From Sarcocystis neurona (Eukaryota; Apicomplexa; Conoidasida; Eucoccidiorida; Sarcocystidae): DNA of 64,000 bases. Below the pieces are notes generated by a model. That model was not told the origin of the DNA, did no database searches, and worked only from the letters and a program-made list of their open reading frames with translations. The stretch is from contig KL647289.1 in NCBI GenBank assembly GCA_000727475.1, positions 7,430,629-7,494,628 on the forward strand, given 5' to 3'. The translations under genes and the position numbers were made by a program. The first letter of the stretch is position 1. Each line of letters starts with the position of its first letter. This document shows positions 11,871 through 22,950 of this stretch, piece by piece.

Positions 11871-12248
11871 GGACTCGTTTTGTAGTGGCGGAGGGGCAGG
11901 AGAATTACTTTTAGTAGAAAGGGGCCTACCAGACGACCACGTAGAGACACATACACACATCTATATATATATATACATATATAAAGAGAGAGGCAGTTAT
12001 ATTTATATATATAGCTGTTGATAGTAAACAGAGAGAAGCAGTTAGATATATACGGGTATTGGTAGCAGACAGAGAGACAGCTAGATATATACAGCTTCTC
12101 ATAATGAATAGGGGAGGCCGGGCAGTTTGAGAGGGATACAGAGAAGCGCAGAGGTCCGCAGAGAATTTTTTCGGCGCGCAGAGGAGAACCGCGGGGAGCG
12201 GCTGAATGAAGAAGACTGCACTGCACTTGCAGAAGGGAGAAGGTGTAC

Positions 12249-12470
12249 CTGCTGCGTAAGGAAGTTTTCGTCCAAGTGAAGCAGCAGGAGAGACGAAGGA
12301 CTGCCTGAGGCGCTGTCGCGAGCAGCAGCAGCAGCGTGGAGCTGCAGCTGCAGCGGAGGCTTTTCCTGACGTCGATAGTTGTGGAAGTAGTCCTGAAACC
12401 AGCAGGCGAGAAACTCGTCCTGCGGCCGCTCCTGGTACAGCCGCAGCAGGCAGCAGATGACTGTCGGATG
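12249..12470 (-). CDS. NELF-C/D-like gene, exon 4
   Basis: Exactly 74 codons between acceptor GTGTTGCTGCAG and donor ACGCAGCAG|GTACAC, phase 0 at both ends, matching exon 3 (phase 0 out). The peptide starts HPTVICCLLRLYQERPQDEF, continues ACWFQDYFHNYRRQ, then a short Leu/Ala/Ser tract and LHLDENFLTQQ. The HP followed by a hydrophobic helix falls just after the W-x-x-LF of exon 3, the same order as in NELF-C/D (WRDLF, then HPDCLMLNF, as recalled). Aromatic-rich and not repetitive in its first 45 residues, so likely folded domain. Confidence 0.6.
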
Positions 12471-12529
12471 CTGCAGCAACACGCGCACACAGTCAAACAC
12501 TAGCATCAGCGCAGCCCCCAGGAGCAGGA

Positions 12530-12815
12530 GCAGCAGCAGCACAGCTCGAACAGCAGCAGCAGAGAGCAGCAGCCGCAGAGAGCGGCATCAGCAGCAGGCA
12601 CAGAGCAGCAGCGGCAGCACCAGCGACCGCAGGAGCAGCAGTAGCAGAGCAGCATCAGCACCACGAGCCGAGAAGTAGCAACAGCAGCAGCAGCATTAGC
12701 AGCAGCATGAGCAGCAGCAGCAGCAGAGCAGCAGCAGAGCAGCAGCATCAGCAGCAGCAGCAGCAATAGCAGCAGCAATAGCAGCAGCAGCAATAGCAGC
12801 AGCAGCAGCAACAGC
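12530..12815. repeat. CAG trinucleotide tract in intron 3
   Basis: About 285 bases of CAG/AGC on plus with scattered ATAG, adjoining exon 4 on its acceptor side. On minus it is a CTG/TTG run leading to the GTGTTGCTGCAG acceptor. Coding on plus is not supported. Confidence 0.7.
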
Positions 12816-13079
12816 AAACGAATCCCTATGTCCCTGTCTCTCTGTATGCGTACGTAGGTCCACGCAGCGTCTGCGCATGCGTATGTGGGCACGTACACAC
12901 GGCGGTGCAGCTCGTGTGTATGCGCACACTGCGCGCCTTCTCTCTCTTTTCTCTGTCGCTTTCTACATACATACACACGTGGCTATGCATATGTGGATAA
13001 CGCAGCTACACACACACACACACATTCACGTAGATACACACGTGTTGTTGCATGTACGCACGTTTAGACGCAGGTGCAC

Positions 13080-13890
13080 ACATGTATATAAATATACTAC
13101 ATACTTACGTACACACACAGATGCATGTATATATATATGTATATACATACATACATACATACATGCAAACGCACATATATAGACAGATACAGATGCATAC
13201 GTATATATACATATATATAAACATGTAGACGCACGTGTGTGTATATATATATATGCGTCCCACGTCCCTCGTTCTCCCTCTCTCCGTCCCTCTGCATATA
13301 TATATATATATATAAATAAATATACACGCATGTACCCATATATATATATATATGTATACGATGTCTGCCGTCCTATCTGTCTCTCTCTCTGCGTATACAC
13401 ACACGTACATGTAGGGCGTCCCTCGTTATTTTCCCGTCTCTGTGTTTGCATGTGTACATATGTGTATATATGTGTATGGGAGGGTTTTTTCCGAATATTC
13501 CATCGCGTATCCCCACCAGACACGCGCCCTCAGTCCACCAGGCCGAGAGACGTTTGACAGTTCGTCCCCGCTTCATTGCCACCAGCAGCTGAAGTCCTGT
13601 TCATTTAATAAACGCGGTCCTCTCTCTTTCGACAAGACACGCGGTATCTCTACGACGCCTGGCTTTCCTCCTCTCCCTCTCTCACTCCCTCTCTTCTCTT
13701 TCTCTCTCTGTGTCTCTGTCCCTGTCTCCCCCCTCCTCTCTGTCTCGGTCCCCCTCCTTCTCCTTCTCTCTCTCTCTGTCTCCCTCCTTCTCTCTGTGCC
13801 TCCGTCTCCCTCCTTCTCACTCTGTCTCTGTCTCTCTCTCCCTCTCCTTATCTCTCGGTCTCTGTCTCCTTTCTTCTGTTTTGCTGTGTA
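13080..13890. repeat. AT microsatellite followed by a polypyrimidine tract, intron 3
   Basis: 13080-13360 is (TA)n/TACA. 13661-13890 is about 230 bases of almost pure C/T on plus (ctctctccctct words), purine on the gene strand. No coding support. Confidence 0.75.
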
Positions 13891-14274
13891 GCGTCTCTAG
13901 TGGGACACTTCTGTCTTTCTCAGTTTGTCCCGAAGCGGCTGCTGCCCAATCCCTCACGTACAAGACGCACACTCCACACTTACACACACATATGCGTCGA
14001 TTTATTTCTCCGTAGGACTGCGTGCAGCAGGCCTTTCCTGCGCATGTACGAGTGAGTAGACGCAGAAACTCCGACAAGACGACGCGCTCCAAAGACGCAC
14101 ATGCACGTACGACACAAAGAGACAGACAGAGACAGACGCAGACATGTGCCGGGTGGGGTGGGTGGGGTGGAAGAAAGATACGTCGACGCCGCGAGCCGCA
14201 CGCAAGGAGGAAGCACAAAGGTGGGAAGGGAGAGGGAAGGAACAGCCAGAGATGCTGGGAAGAGCGCGACGTAC

Positions 14275-14982
14275 TTTGAACAGCTGCCAATAAAACGCAG
14301 GGGGTGACCAGCTGCCGTGCGTGGACCTGTCGTCGAGAAGATTTTTTCTCGTGGTCGTCGAGTTGTACTTGGTCGTAAGGAAGTCGCACAGCGCTTGCAG
14401 CAACACTTCCTTGCTGCCACTTCTTTCTTCTTGCTCCTCCGGTGACGGCCCTGCTGCCCTTGCATTGCTGCCGCTACCTCCTCCAGCTGTTACTGCGCTG
14501 CTGCTGCTACTACCACTACTGCCTCCTCTCCCTGCTGCCTGCAGCTGCGCCTGCTGCTGTCCCTCTGTTGCTGTCTCGCCTTCCCACGCTCTGTTGCTGC
14601 CGGCGCCGCCGCCGCTCTGGGCCTGCTGCTGTTGCTGTCCTCCTCGCCGAGCCGCTGCTGCTGCTGCTGCCCCAGCCCCAGCGCCTGCAGCAGCATGACC
14701 CACACCGTCCTCCACCTTCGCGCCACGTCGCTGCTGCTGCGTCTCGCCGCCCGTTCCACCTTCCCACGGAGAACTGCCGCTCTTCTTCCGTCTCTCCCCT
14801 GGTGTACACACACCGCGTGCAACCTGCAGCTGTGGGGTGCTGCTGCTGCCGCTGCTCGTCGGCAACCCGCTGCTGCCGCGCCTTACACCAGGAGAAAGCG
14901 CCAGAACTTCCGCCAGGTCTGCTGCGACTTGGCACATCCATGCGTACCCTTCATAACTATTTGCCAGCAAGTTGCATGCCTC
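14275..14982 (-). CDS. NELF-C/D-like gene, exon 3
   Basis: 236 codons, phase 0 at both ends; acceptor GGTGGTGCTGCAG and donor TTCAAA|GTACGT. It starts EACNLLANSYEGYAWM and continues QVAADLAEVLAL, then about 150 residues of Ser/Gly/Ala/Gln low complexity, then KEVLLQALCDFLTTKYN, NLLDD, and WSPPAFYWQLFK. The two flanking islands resemble consecutive parts of NELF-C/D: LL-x-x-NY-...-Q-...-L-A-E, then a helix ending before W-x-x-LF. The low-complexity block would be an insertion in a loop. A second acceptor, CTCCCTGTTGCAG near 15052, would add a hydrophobic segment. Confidence 0.6.
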
Positions 14983-15842
14983 CTGCAGCACCACCGCCAG
15001 CAGCAGCAACACACAGCAGCACCCGTCACACGGAAAAGCACGCGCCTGCAACAGGGAGCTGCCCCAGCAGCTGCTGGCCTTTCTTAGGTGCGGACTAGGT
15101 GGTCCTGCTGCTGCAATCGCAATCGCCGTGCTGGTGCCGGCGGCCTGCTGTTCGGACTCTTGCTGCTGCTGCTGATCCCTGTACGTCCTGCTGCTGCTCC
15201 TTTGCTGCTGCTGCTGCTGGCTGCAGTACAGTCATTCCCCTGGAACGCTTGCTGTCACTGCTTCACCGTTGCTGCTGCTGTTTTTCCTGCTGCAGAAAAC
15301 GCTATCTGCTGCTGCGCTCAGCCGTCCTCCTCTTGCTGCTTAGCTACTGCAACTCCTGCTCCACCCGTCGCCTTTCTGCAGCCGCTGCTGCTGCAAGTCC
15401 CACTGCTCCTCCTACCGCGCCGGCTCCTGTAGTTGCCAGAGTCGCTGCTGCTCTGGTCACCTCTGCAGTACTGCTGCTGCTGCACCGCGTGGTGCTGGTG
15501 CCGCTGCTGCCGTTTTACTGCGGGTGCAAAGACCCGCAGAACGTCTCCTGTCAACAACTGCGCGGATATGTCTTCAGCTCTGCGCACGTATGTATATATA
15601 CGTATACAGTAAGACACGCACATATGGGTAATCGACCACGTATATCTATCAATACACATATGTATAAATATGAACATACAAATATACGGCAATATTGCAA
15701 ATATATGACCTCCTATACATTTGATTAGATGTCACGTGAATGGGTCGCTCCATCCACACACGAGGAACCGTACACCAAGAGGTGCTGCCAGTGCGCTCTC
15801 TCCCTTTGCTTCTACACTGCTGCAGCTGCTGCTGCTGCCGGT

Positions 15843-16118
15843 GCAGTGTTCCTCCTGCTGCCGGGGCAGTGCGCCTGCCGCTGCTGGGGCAGTGCGCCTG
15901 CTGCTGGCCGGCCAGTGTTCCTGCTTCTGCCGACGCAGTGTTTCTGCTGCTACTGGGGCAGTTTTTCTGCTGCTGCCGGGACAGTTTTCCTGCTGCTGCC
16001 GTAGCAGTGTTCCTCCTGCTACCGGGGCAGTGTTCCTGCTGCTGCCTGCGTACTGTTCCTCCTGCTGCCGGGGCAGTGTTCCTGCTGCTGCCGGGGCAGT
16101 GTTCCTGCTGCTGCAATA
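15843..16118. repeat. 23-nt minisatellite, 12 units in perfect register
   Basis: Unit consensus gcagtgttcctgctgctgccggg. Unit starts fall at exactly 15843 + 23k for k = 0 to 11, with substitutions but no insertion or deletion. It begins about four bases inside intron 2 (donor 16122-16127). Since 23 is not divisible by three, each frame gives the same 23-residue periodic peptide; all three plus frames and at least two minus frames are open across the array. Reading through from exon 2 in frame on minus is open to 15732, so it could be coding in an unspliced form. Confidence 0.9.
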
Positions 16119-16127
16119 TGGACTCAC

Positions 16128-16366
16128 GTGATTGATTTTTCGAATGCAGTCCAAGTCTGCCTGGGTGGAGATCTGCAGCACCAGCCGTTCCTCCTGCTGC
16201 AACTGTTGCTGCCATCCTTTTACTTGCGGCTGCTGCTGCGCAGCTGTTGCATGCTGCTGCTGCAGCTCCTTGTGCTGCTTAAATTTGTAGAGACTGTAGC
16301 GCTGCAAATGTTCGAAGACTCCTTCGTCCATTATCGCGTCCGGAGTCTTTACTGCTTCGAGTGACT
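16128..16366 (-). CDS. NELF-C/D-like gene, exon 2 (best diagnostic exon)
   Basis: Acceptor CTGCTGCTGTTGCAG and consensus donor AATCAC|GTGAGT. The peptide has PDAIMDEGVFEHLQRYSLYK, a Gln-rich insert, then EERLVLQISTQADLDCIRKINH. IM-D/E-x-x-(V/I)F-x-x-L-x-RY matches the spacing of the N-terminal NELF-C/D motif (IMEP..IFNTLKRY as recalled). It needs two bases to complete a codon from exon 1 (phase 1 out), forming GAG, and leaves at phase 0. The Gln tract lies where it could extend a helix. Alternative: intron 2 is retained and the frame continues into the 23-nt array. Confidence 0.65.
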
Positions 16367-17189
16367 CTGCAACAGCAGCAGCAGCAGAAGCAGCAGCAGC
16401 AGCGAGGGTTTCAGGAAGGCAGCAGCACGAGCACGCGCAGCAGCAGCGAAAAAGAACCAGAGGCAGCAACAACAGCACCGGAAAGAACAGCAGCAGCGAC
16501 GGCACACGCGGGAGGAGCACGCGCAAGAGCAGTAGCGTCACCAGCAGTGGGGGCGGCAGCAGCAGCGGGAGCACGAGCAGCGGCGCGAACAGCAGCATCA
16601 GCGGGAACAGCAGCTGCAGCGGGGACAGCACCAGCAATGCGAACAGCACCAGCAGTGCGAACTGCAGCAGCAGTGCGAATTCAACGAGAGCGACGGGGGA
16701 GGGTGGCGACAACACTCGCAGAGAAACAGCCAGCAGCAGCGGCAGGCGAAGACGCAGCAAAGAGCAGCACACACACAGAGACAGTAGCAGTCACAGGCGA
16801 GCAGCAAGGGCGAGCGTACAGTCAACGGTGCAGCAGCAGCAGCAGCAGGAGAGGCAGCAGACAGAAGCAGGGGACGGGAGAAGTGAACAGCTGCCTGAGC
16901 GGTGCACGGGCAGTCCGGCATGAGCGACCTGCATTTCGCAAGCCGTCTTTTCTGTGCGCACGTCTGTAGACACGGGGTACCCCGAGTGAGGCAGAAAGAC
17001 GGGGAGACACGAAGATGGGGAATGGAGGTGCAGCAAGGTGTATATGCATTAACTACAGGCCTGCGAAGGGTCGACACATGTATGTAAAGAAAGGGAGGAA
17101 GTTCTTGTGGCCACATATTTATTCATCTCTATGTATTTTGATGAATGGAAGGCCCTGCAACACATGCATAGACTTCTGGTGACAGGCCT

Positions 17190-18240
17190 TACCAGGTCGA
17201 CGACATATATATATATATATATATATACAGAGAGAGAGAATGACAGAGGAACGCAAATATCTATGTATAGACGTGCCTATGTCTACATGTATCTAAAGAT
17301 GTCTATACGTGTACGTATACGTATATATGTATAAATACGTCTGCTACATATATGTCTGCATATATGACTACATGTATGTATACGTATGTATGTAGACACA
17401 CGTGTGCAGATATGTCCATATACACGTATGTATACACGCCTATATGTATATACATATATAGATATCTAAATATGTGTACACATGAATATATATGTATATA
17501 AATGTGCATGTACGTCTATACACGTGTATATAAATATATATACATATATATATATGTATATCTCTATATACATATATATATATATATCTGTGCCTATCCA
17601 TATACATATATGTCTGTATACACGTATATACTTGCACATATATGGCATATTCGTCCACAATAGTAGGCGTATGTACGTATAAACGTCTATACGTGTGTGT
17701 ACTTTTGGGTGCATATATATGTCTATCAAAACACATACTTTCACAATACGCATAGACGTCTGTACACCAGTATATGTCTATATATATGTATATATGTCCA
17801 TATATGTCCATATGTCTATATATGCCTGTACGTGCATATATGTCTACATGTCTATACATGTCTATATATCTATGTATGTCTATATCTCTATACGTGCGTA
17901 TATGTGTATACGTGCGTATATGTGTATACGTGTGGACGTGTCTATACGTGTGGATGTGTCTATACGTGTGTGTGTGTGTCTATATAACCGTATACGTCTA
18001 TATATGTCTATATGTCTGTATATGTCTATATATGTCTGTGTATATCTACGTATGTCCGTATCTGTGTATATGTCTCTATAAGCGCAAATGTCTATACAGG
18101 TATATGCTTCCATTTATAAATATATGCCTCAATACATACACACGTCTACGTGTACGTCTATATGTCTATACACGCATGCAGGTCTCTCTGTATATCTATA
18201 TCTCTATGTATATATATATATATCTGTGTCCCCCTCGCTC
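17190..18240. repeat. (TA)n/TACA and TATACGTG microsatellite
   Basis: Alternating TATA, TGTC and ACGTG words; 17880-18080 has a loose unit of about 12-18 bases of the type tatacgtgtggacgtgtc. All long frames here are Tyr/Ile/Cys artefacts. Confidence 0.8.
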
Positions 18241-18599
18241 TACGCGTAGTGGTGAATAACGTGTGAAGCCCGTCAGGTAGACACATATATGAAAATCCCC
18301 CACGGAGTCTGGTGGCCACCCTCCTACTTCTCTTTCTCTCTGTCTGTCCATCTCCTTCTATCTCTCTATTCCTCTCTATATACATATATATATTTATGGG
18401 TGAAGATTTGATATAACAAGAGTTCTCTAAAAAAGGAAGTCTGAACAAGTAATGTGCGTGTCTTTGTAGAAATGAGGAAAGGCTCTCGGGAAAAAGACGA
18501 GCCCGGCCCGTCAAAGATCCGTTCTTGCATGCGCCTCAACACAAACAAAGAAATGGATGAGAAAACCCAGCAATAGGCACACAGTCACAGAGACAGATT

Positions 18600-19565
18600 A
18601 TATACACACATACATATATACATATACATATATATATTACATACGTTTAGATACAAATATATATATATGTGTATTTATATACGCAGTTGTATTACACACG
18701 TGTAGATACATACATATATGTATATCTATATATGTGTGTACATATATATACATATATATATATATGCACATACCTGTATACACATATACCTATATATATA
18801 TATACATACACGTCCACATACATACACATATATGTGTGTATACATACATGTATACGTACATGTACATATATGTATTCATATACACATACGTGTATTACAC
18901 ACGTATACACATGTACATATATGTATATATGAACACACATGCAGACATCCACACATATACGTATATATGTCCACTAATATACATGTACGCACGTAATAAT
19001 AACATCACATGCCCGTCTTTCTGAGAATATACACGGAGATGGGGAAATGCAGAGGACGTGAGTGGCTTCTGTAACGTCGCACGCCCCAACCGGACCGCAT
19101 GCATATAGATATATATATTATATACGGCTAGCCAGAGAGAGAAGGGGGAAGCGAGAGAGGGACCGGGAAGGAGACAGCCACAGAGACAGGGGCAGAAAAT
19201 GAGAGACAGAAGGGAGGGCAGACAGGACGAGCGACGTGTCTCGGCCTCTCTTCACGAGTTCACACACACACACACAGTCACACACATACACAGGCACTAC
19301 ACATGCATATATACATGCAAAGAGACACATACATATTGATATAGATATATATAGATATACATATGTATAGGTACAGATATATAGAGATACAGATATATAC
19401 ATAGATATATATATATATATATGTAGAAACAGATATATAGAGATATAGATATATAGAGATATATATAGATATATATGCATAGAGATATAGATATATATAG
19501 ATATAGATATAGATATATGTAGATATAGATATACATAGATATAAAATTATACAGATAATACGTAT
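18600..19565. repeat. AT and GATA microsatellites
   Basis: 18600-18960 is (TACA)n/(TA)n. 19318-19565 is dominated by GATATA/AGATA words (GATA on plus, TATC on minus). A (CA)n run sits at 19261-19280. Confidence 0.8.
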
Positions 19566-20526
19566 ATAGAGAGAGACAAGGAGAGAGAGAAAGTCGAAGA
19601 CCTATATAGACACAGCAGAGGCGGCGCGAGTGCGGCGCCGTCAAGAACGGAGACTACAAGAAGAAGAGAGGAACGACCGCATGCGGAAGAAAGCAACAGC
19701 ACCGTCTGCCTGCTGCGCTGAGGCGGCGCCTCCTCTTCCCGCCCGCCCGCCCGCGCAGACAAAGGGACAACTCTCTGTCTTCTGAATTCTCTTCCCGCCT
19801 CTGCTACTGCCCACGTTGCTGCTGCCAGTGCTGCTGCTACTGCTGCTGCTGAGGCTACGCTACTCAACGCCGTTGCCGCTATGCTGCTGTTACCACTACA
19901 CTGCTGCTGCTACTGCTGCTACTCCCGCTGCCGCTGCAGCTGCTGCTACTGCTGCTCTGCTACTACTGTCGCTGCTGCTGCTGCTAATGTTGCTGCTCCT
20001 GCGGCCAGTGCTGCTGCTCGTGCTGCTACTTTTGGTGCTGCTGGTACTTCTGTCCGATTAGAGCTGCGTCTGCTTCCGCTGCCACTGCTGCAGTTGCCAC
20101 GGACAGAAGAAGCGCGTTGTCACCAGCGGCAGGTCGCAGCCGCACAAGCACACGGCCAGCAGCAACCGGAGGAGCGGTCGGGGCAATAGCAGCACCCGAA
20201 ATAGCAACAGCAGAGCAGCGGGGGCAGCGGGTGGCAAAGGAGCAGCAGCAGCAGGCAGCAGCAGCACCAGAGGCCGCAGCCACAACAGAGGGCCACGGGC
20301 AGCCCGACTCCATTAGCAGCGAAGAAGCAGCATCACGACAGACAGCAGCAGCAGAAGCAACAGCAGCAGCAGGGGCAGCAGCGGCAGGGACACAGCAGCA
20401 CGAGTCGGTGCAACAGCAGCTTTAGATGAGTCGCACCAGTGTAGACAGTAGGAGAGTCGCATGCAATTTAGACGCAAGCAGTACAACACCTACAGCAGCA
20501 GGGAGTAATGCACGCCAGAACCCCCG

Positions 20527-20750
20527 GGCGTGGGCAGCAGAAGAAGCAGCAGCAACACGAGCAGCACTGCACCGGCAGCAGGAGAGGCAGCAGCACCAGA
20601 AGCAGCGCTGCACCGGCAGCAGGAGAAGCAGCAGCAACAGGAGCAGCGTTGCACCGGCAGCAGGAGAAGCAGCAGCAACATGAGCAGCATTGCGCCCGCA
20701 GCGGAAGCAGCAGCAACACCAGGAGCAGCGCTGCGGCAGGAACAGGAGGA
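20527..20750. repeat. 41-nt minisatellite, five full units plus a partial
   Basis: Unit starts at 20527, 20568, 20609, 20650, 20691 and 20732, each exactly 41 bases apart; core tgcaccggcagcaggaga followed by CAG/ACAG triplets. It starts about 30 bases inside intron 1 of the NELF-C/D-like gene. Plus frames give a 41-residue periodic Ala/Gln/Ser peptide; most frames are open. Substitutions accumulate toward both ends without indels. Confidence 0.9.
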
Positions 20751-20777
20751 GAGAGAAGAGTCGCAGGAGAAGCTTAC

Positions 20778-20850
20778 CCAGGAACTGCTGCTCCGAGCAG
20801 GTGGGGAGCTCTAGCTGTTCAACGTGAAGGACGCTACCGGTCCCCTCCAT
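20778..20850 (-). CDS. NELF-C/D-like gene, exon 1 (start)
   Basis: ATG at 20850 in the context GCAGCCATGG, followed by 23 more codons (MEGTGSVLHVEQLELPTC then SEQQFL) and donor CTGG|GTAAGC, phase 1. Joined to exon 2 this gives SEQQFL-E-SLEAVKTPDAIM, which aligns by eye with the NELF-C/D stretch QQECLHKF-x5-IM with one gap. NELF-C/D is a subunit of the negative elongation factor that holds promoter-proximal RNA polymerase II; presence of the full complex in this organism is not shown here. The identification rests on recalled motifs and exon order, not on an alignment. Confidence 0.55.
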
Positions 20851-21438
20851 GGCTGCCGTGTAGGTAAATACTGCTGTGTCTGGGTTGCTCGTGTGCCTCT
20901 CTTGCTGCTGCTGCTGCTGCTGGAAGCAGCCTGGAAGAGACTAGCAGCAGCAGCAGGGAAGGCCGCCCTGCAATCCGCGTGGCGGTCTGCTTTGCTGCCC
21001 GCGAGTAGCTTTTGCAGACCGCTGCTGTTGCGGAGTCAACCCTGCTGCTGCGTCCAGCCCCACTACTGTGGTGCTGCTGCGGCGCCTGGGGGGCGTGAAG
21101 GAACAGCAAGCGTCTGCTGCCCTGCCGCTGGCATCTCGGCTGCCTTTGCTGCCCTGCTGCAGTCTCGCTCTCTATACATGCGGTGCTGCACCCAGGGACA
21201 GTAGTAGAGGACACTGCGCGTCAGCCACGTGCTGCTGCTGGCGCTGGTGCTCTCCGATGAAGACTGCTGCCGGTGCTGCTGCTGTGCTGCTGTTGTAGCG
21301 GTGGGTGTGTCTCGTGCCGTTACGGGTGTTGGCTGCTGCTGCTGTTGCTTGGCGCTGCTACTCTAACAGCGGTTGTCTTCTGACGCTGGGGCTCCTGAAG
21401 CTGCTGCTGCTGCTGTGCGGGGGACGGCCCAGCGTTAC

Positions 21439-21713
21439 TGCCCGGCCGGCAGCAGCTGCCGCGCAGCAGAGGGAGACGGCAGCGGGAGCTGCGGCTGCTG
21501 GAATGGCCGGCAACTGAGAAACAGCAGCAGCTGGGCAGACAGGAGGACCTGCCGCTGGGGCAGCAGCGTTGCGGCAGCTCTTGCAGCAGGGAACGCGGCG
21601 GAGGCCTCCAAGCAGCAGCAGCAGATGGTCCAACCACCCCAAGGCGCTACGGTGAACTCCTTGTTGTAGCTGCTGTCGGCTCTGCGACGCATATAGCAGC
21701 TCCCAGACACTGC
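21439..21713 (-). CDS. Orphan exon, unknown protein
   Basis: Strong acceptor CACTTCCCTTCCCCAG, then a peptide reading SVWELLYASQSRQQLQQGVH followed by RSALGWLDHLLLLLGGL, a Cys/Ala segment and a possible donor GGGCA|GTAACG at 21433-21438. The first 40 residues look like helical fold, unlike the Ala/Cys tail. It lies about 600 bases upstream of the NELF-C/D-like start on the same strand, so it may be the last part of a neighbouring gene. A second frame from the same acceptor is also open. Confidence 0.35.
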
Positions 21714-21841
21714 CTGGGGAAGGGAAGTGACGCTTTAAGTGTGTGGAAGAAGGATGTCGCCGCCGTTGTGTGAGGGCCGTAGGGCAGCCGCAGTACAAGC
21801 AAAAGGCACCCAGCACGAGCAACTGGCGAAATCGGGACAGT

Positions 21842-21897
21842 AGCAGCCGCAGAACAGCAGCCGCAGAAGAGCAGCCGCAGAAGAGCAGCCGCAGAAG
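21842..21897. repeat. 14-nt minisatellite, four units
   Basis: Four consecutive units of agcagccgcagaag (one c/g change in the first). Unit length is not divisible by three; the minus strand reads a 14-residue Leu/Cys/Ala period. Confidence 0.9.
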
Positions 21898-21899
21898 AA

Positions 21900-22950
21900 C
21901 AGCGGTAGGATGATAGTTACGAGGCGCAGCACAGGAGAAAGAAAATACCACCAACAGCGGCAGATTGTCGTCCAGGAAGAGCGCTGCGGCGCATGCGGAA
22001 AAAAGTGGAAAGGAAGTGCTCCAGAAGGCGTCGCAGCCGCAGCAGCAGCAACGCGACAACGGCAACCCACTGCGGCGGTGTGCACGACCGCCCGTGATGC
22101 TACGAGTTTGCACTCCTCTGGCGACTCGACGGTGCCTGCATGCATTTACAAAAGAGAACAATCTCTCCGTATTTTATTTAAGCTTCTCGACCAACCCAGG
22201 AAAGAAGAGGAGATGCAGCGTAATATGCGCGGCTGCCTGGAGAGCAAAGAATCCTGCAGCTGCACCATAGGTGGATTTTTTAAAGAATAAAGTCAGGAAC
22301 GGCGCCTCATGTGAGTCCATCAGCGCCAAACGGCAGCATGCTCGCACAGCTGCTCGCGGTAGCAGCATTACTGGCAAGCAACAGCACAGCGCGCGGCAGA
22401 CGAGAGAAGCTCCGCCGCTTGCACGCCGTCCGCAGAGCAGGACGACAGATGCTGCAGCAGCACCAACTGCAGCGGATGCTGTGCGCACAGCAGAAGCAAA
22501 CGCTGCAGATGCTGCAGCACGAGTAGCAGCAAATGGGCCAGATGCTGCAGGAGGAGTAGCAAGAGCGGCGGATGTTGCAGCAGGAGGAGGAAGCGCGACA
22601 GACGCTGCAGCAGGAACAGCAAGTGCCGCAGATGTCGCTGCAGTAGGCCCAGTCCCAAAAGCGCCGGCTGGTGCAGATGGCATCGCACAAGTCCACTTAA
22701 CAGAAGGAGTGTCAACCCCGGGCACACTCGCAGTTCTTCGCAGCGGTCGCGGTAGAGCAGCAGCAGCAGGGAACTCCGAGCAGCAGCCACAATCGCAGAG
22801 CAACGCGACCACCAGCGCAAGAGACGCAGAGCAAAACCAGCGGGAACCGCAGAGCAACCGCAGTAGCAGCAGATAATAATATGAGCAGTGCCGGAACAGC
22901 TGCTGCAGCGACACATGGAAGAGAGGGCGGACGGACGACAGGATCAAGCC
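21900..22950. other. Region open on both strands, coding strand unresolved
   Basis: Plus frames: 21910-22290 (Lys/Gln-rich with a CGACGKKWKG island) and 22271-22876 (Ala/Asp periodic). Minus frames: 22145 downwards starting MHAGTVESPEECKLVASRAV, and 22947-22174 with several hydrophobic stretches. 22440-22640 carries a degenerate period of about 30 bases (gatgctgcagcag words). No splice or domain evidence separates them. Confidence 0.3.

Larger units (their letters stand above)
16367..20777. other. Intron 1 of the NELF-C/D-like gene
   Basis: About 4.4 kb. 16370-16880 is CAG-rich on plus; a 202-codon plus frame there is Ala/Gln/Arg-rich with no domain. 17190-18240 and 18600-18960 are (TA)n/TACA. 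19318-19565 is (GATA)n-like. 19800-20080 is CTG-rich and 20080-20780 CAG-rich on plus, including a 41-nt array. No independent gene is convincing. Confidence 0.5.

Noticed and set aside
11333..12496. Minus-strand Leu/Thr/Tyr frame of 387 codons
   Set aside because: Open because CTA/TAC triplets contain no stop; only the 12249-12470 part has protein-like content.
16361..16969. Plus-strand Ala/Gln/Arg frame of 202 codons
   Set aside because: Overlaps the acceptor of the better-supported minus exon 2; no ATG, domain or splice signal.
21439..21713. Treating the SVWELLYASQ exon as part of the NELF-C/D-like gene
   Set aside because: It lies upstream of the ATG at 20850, and its weak resemblance to a later NELF-C/D segment is in the wrong order.
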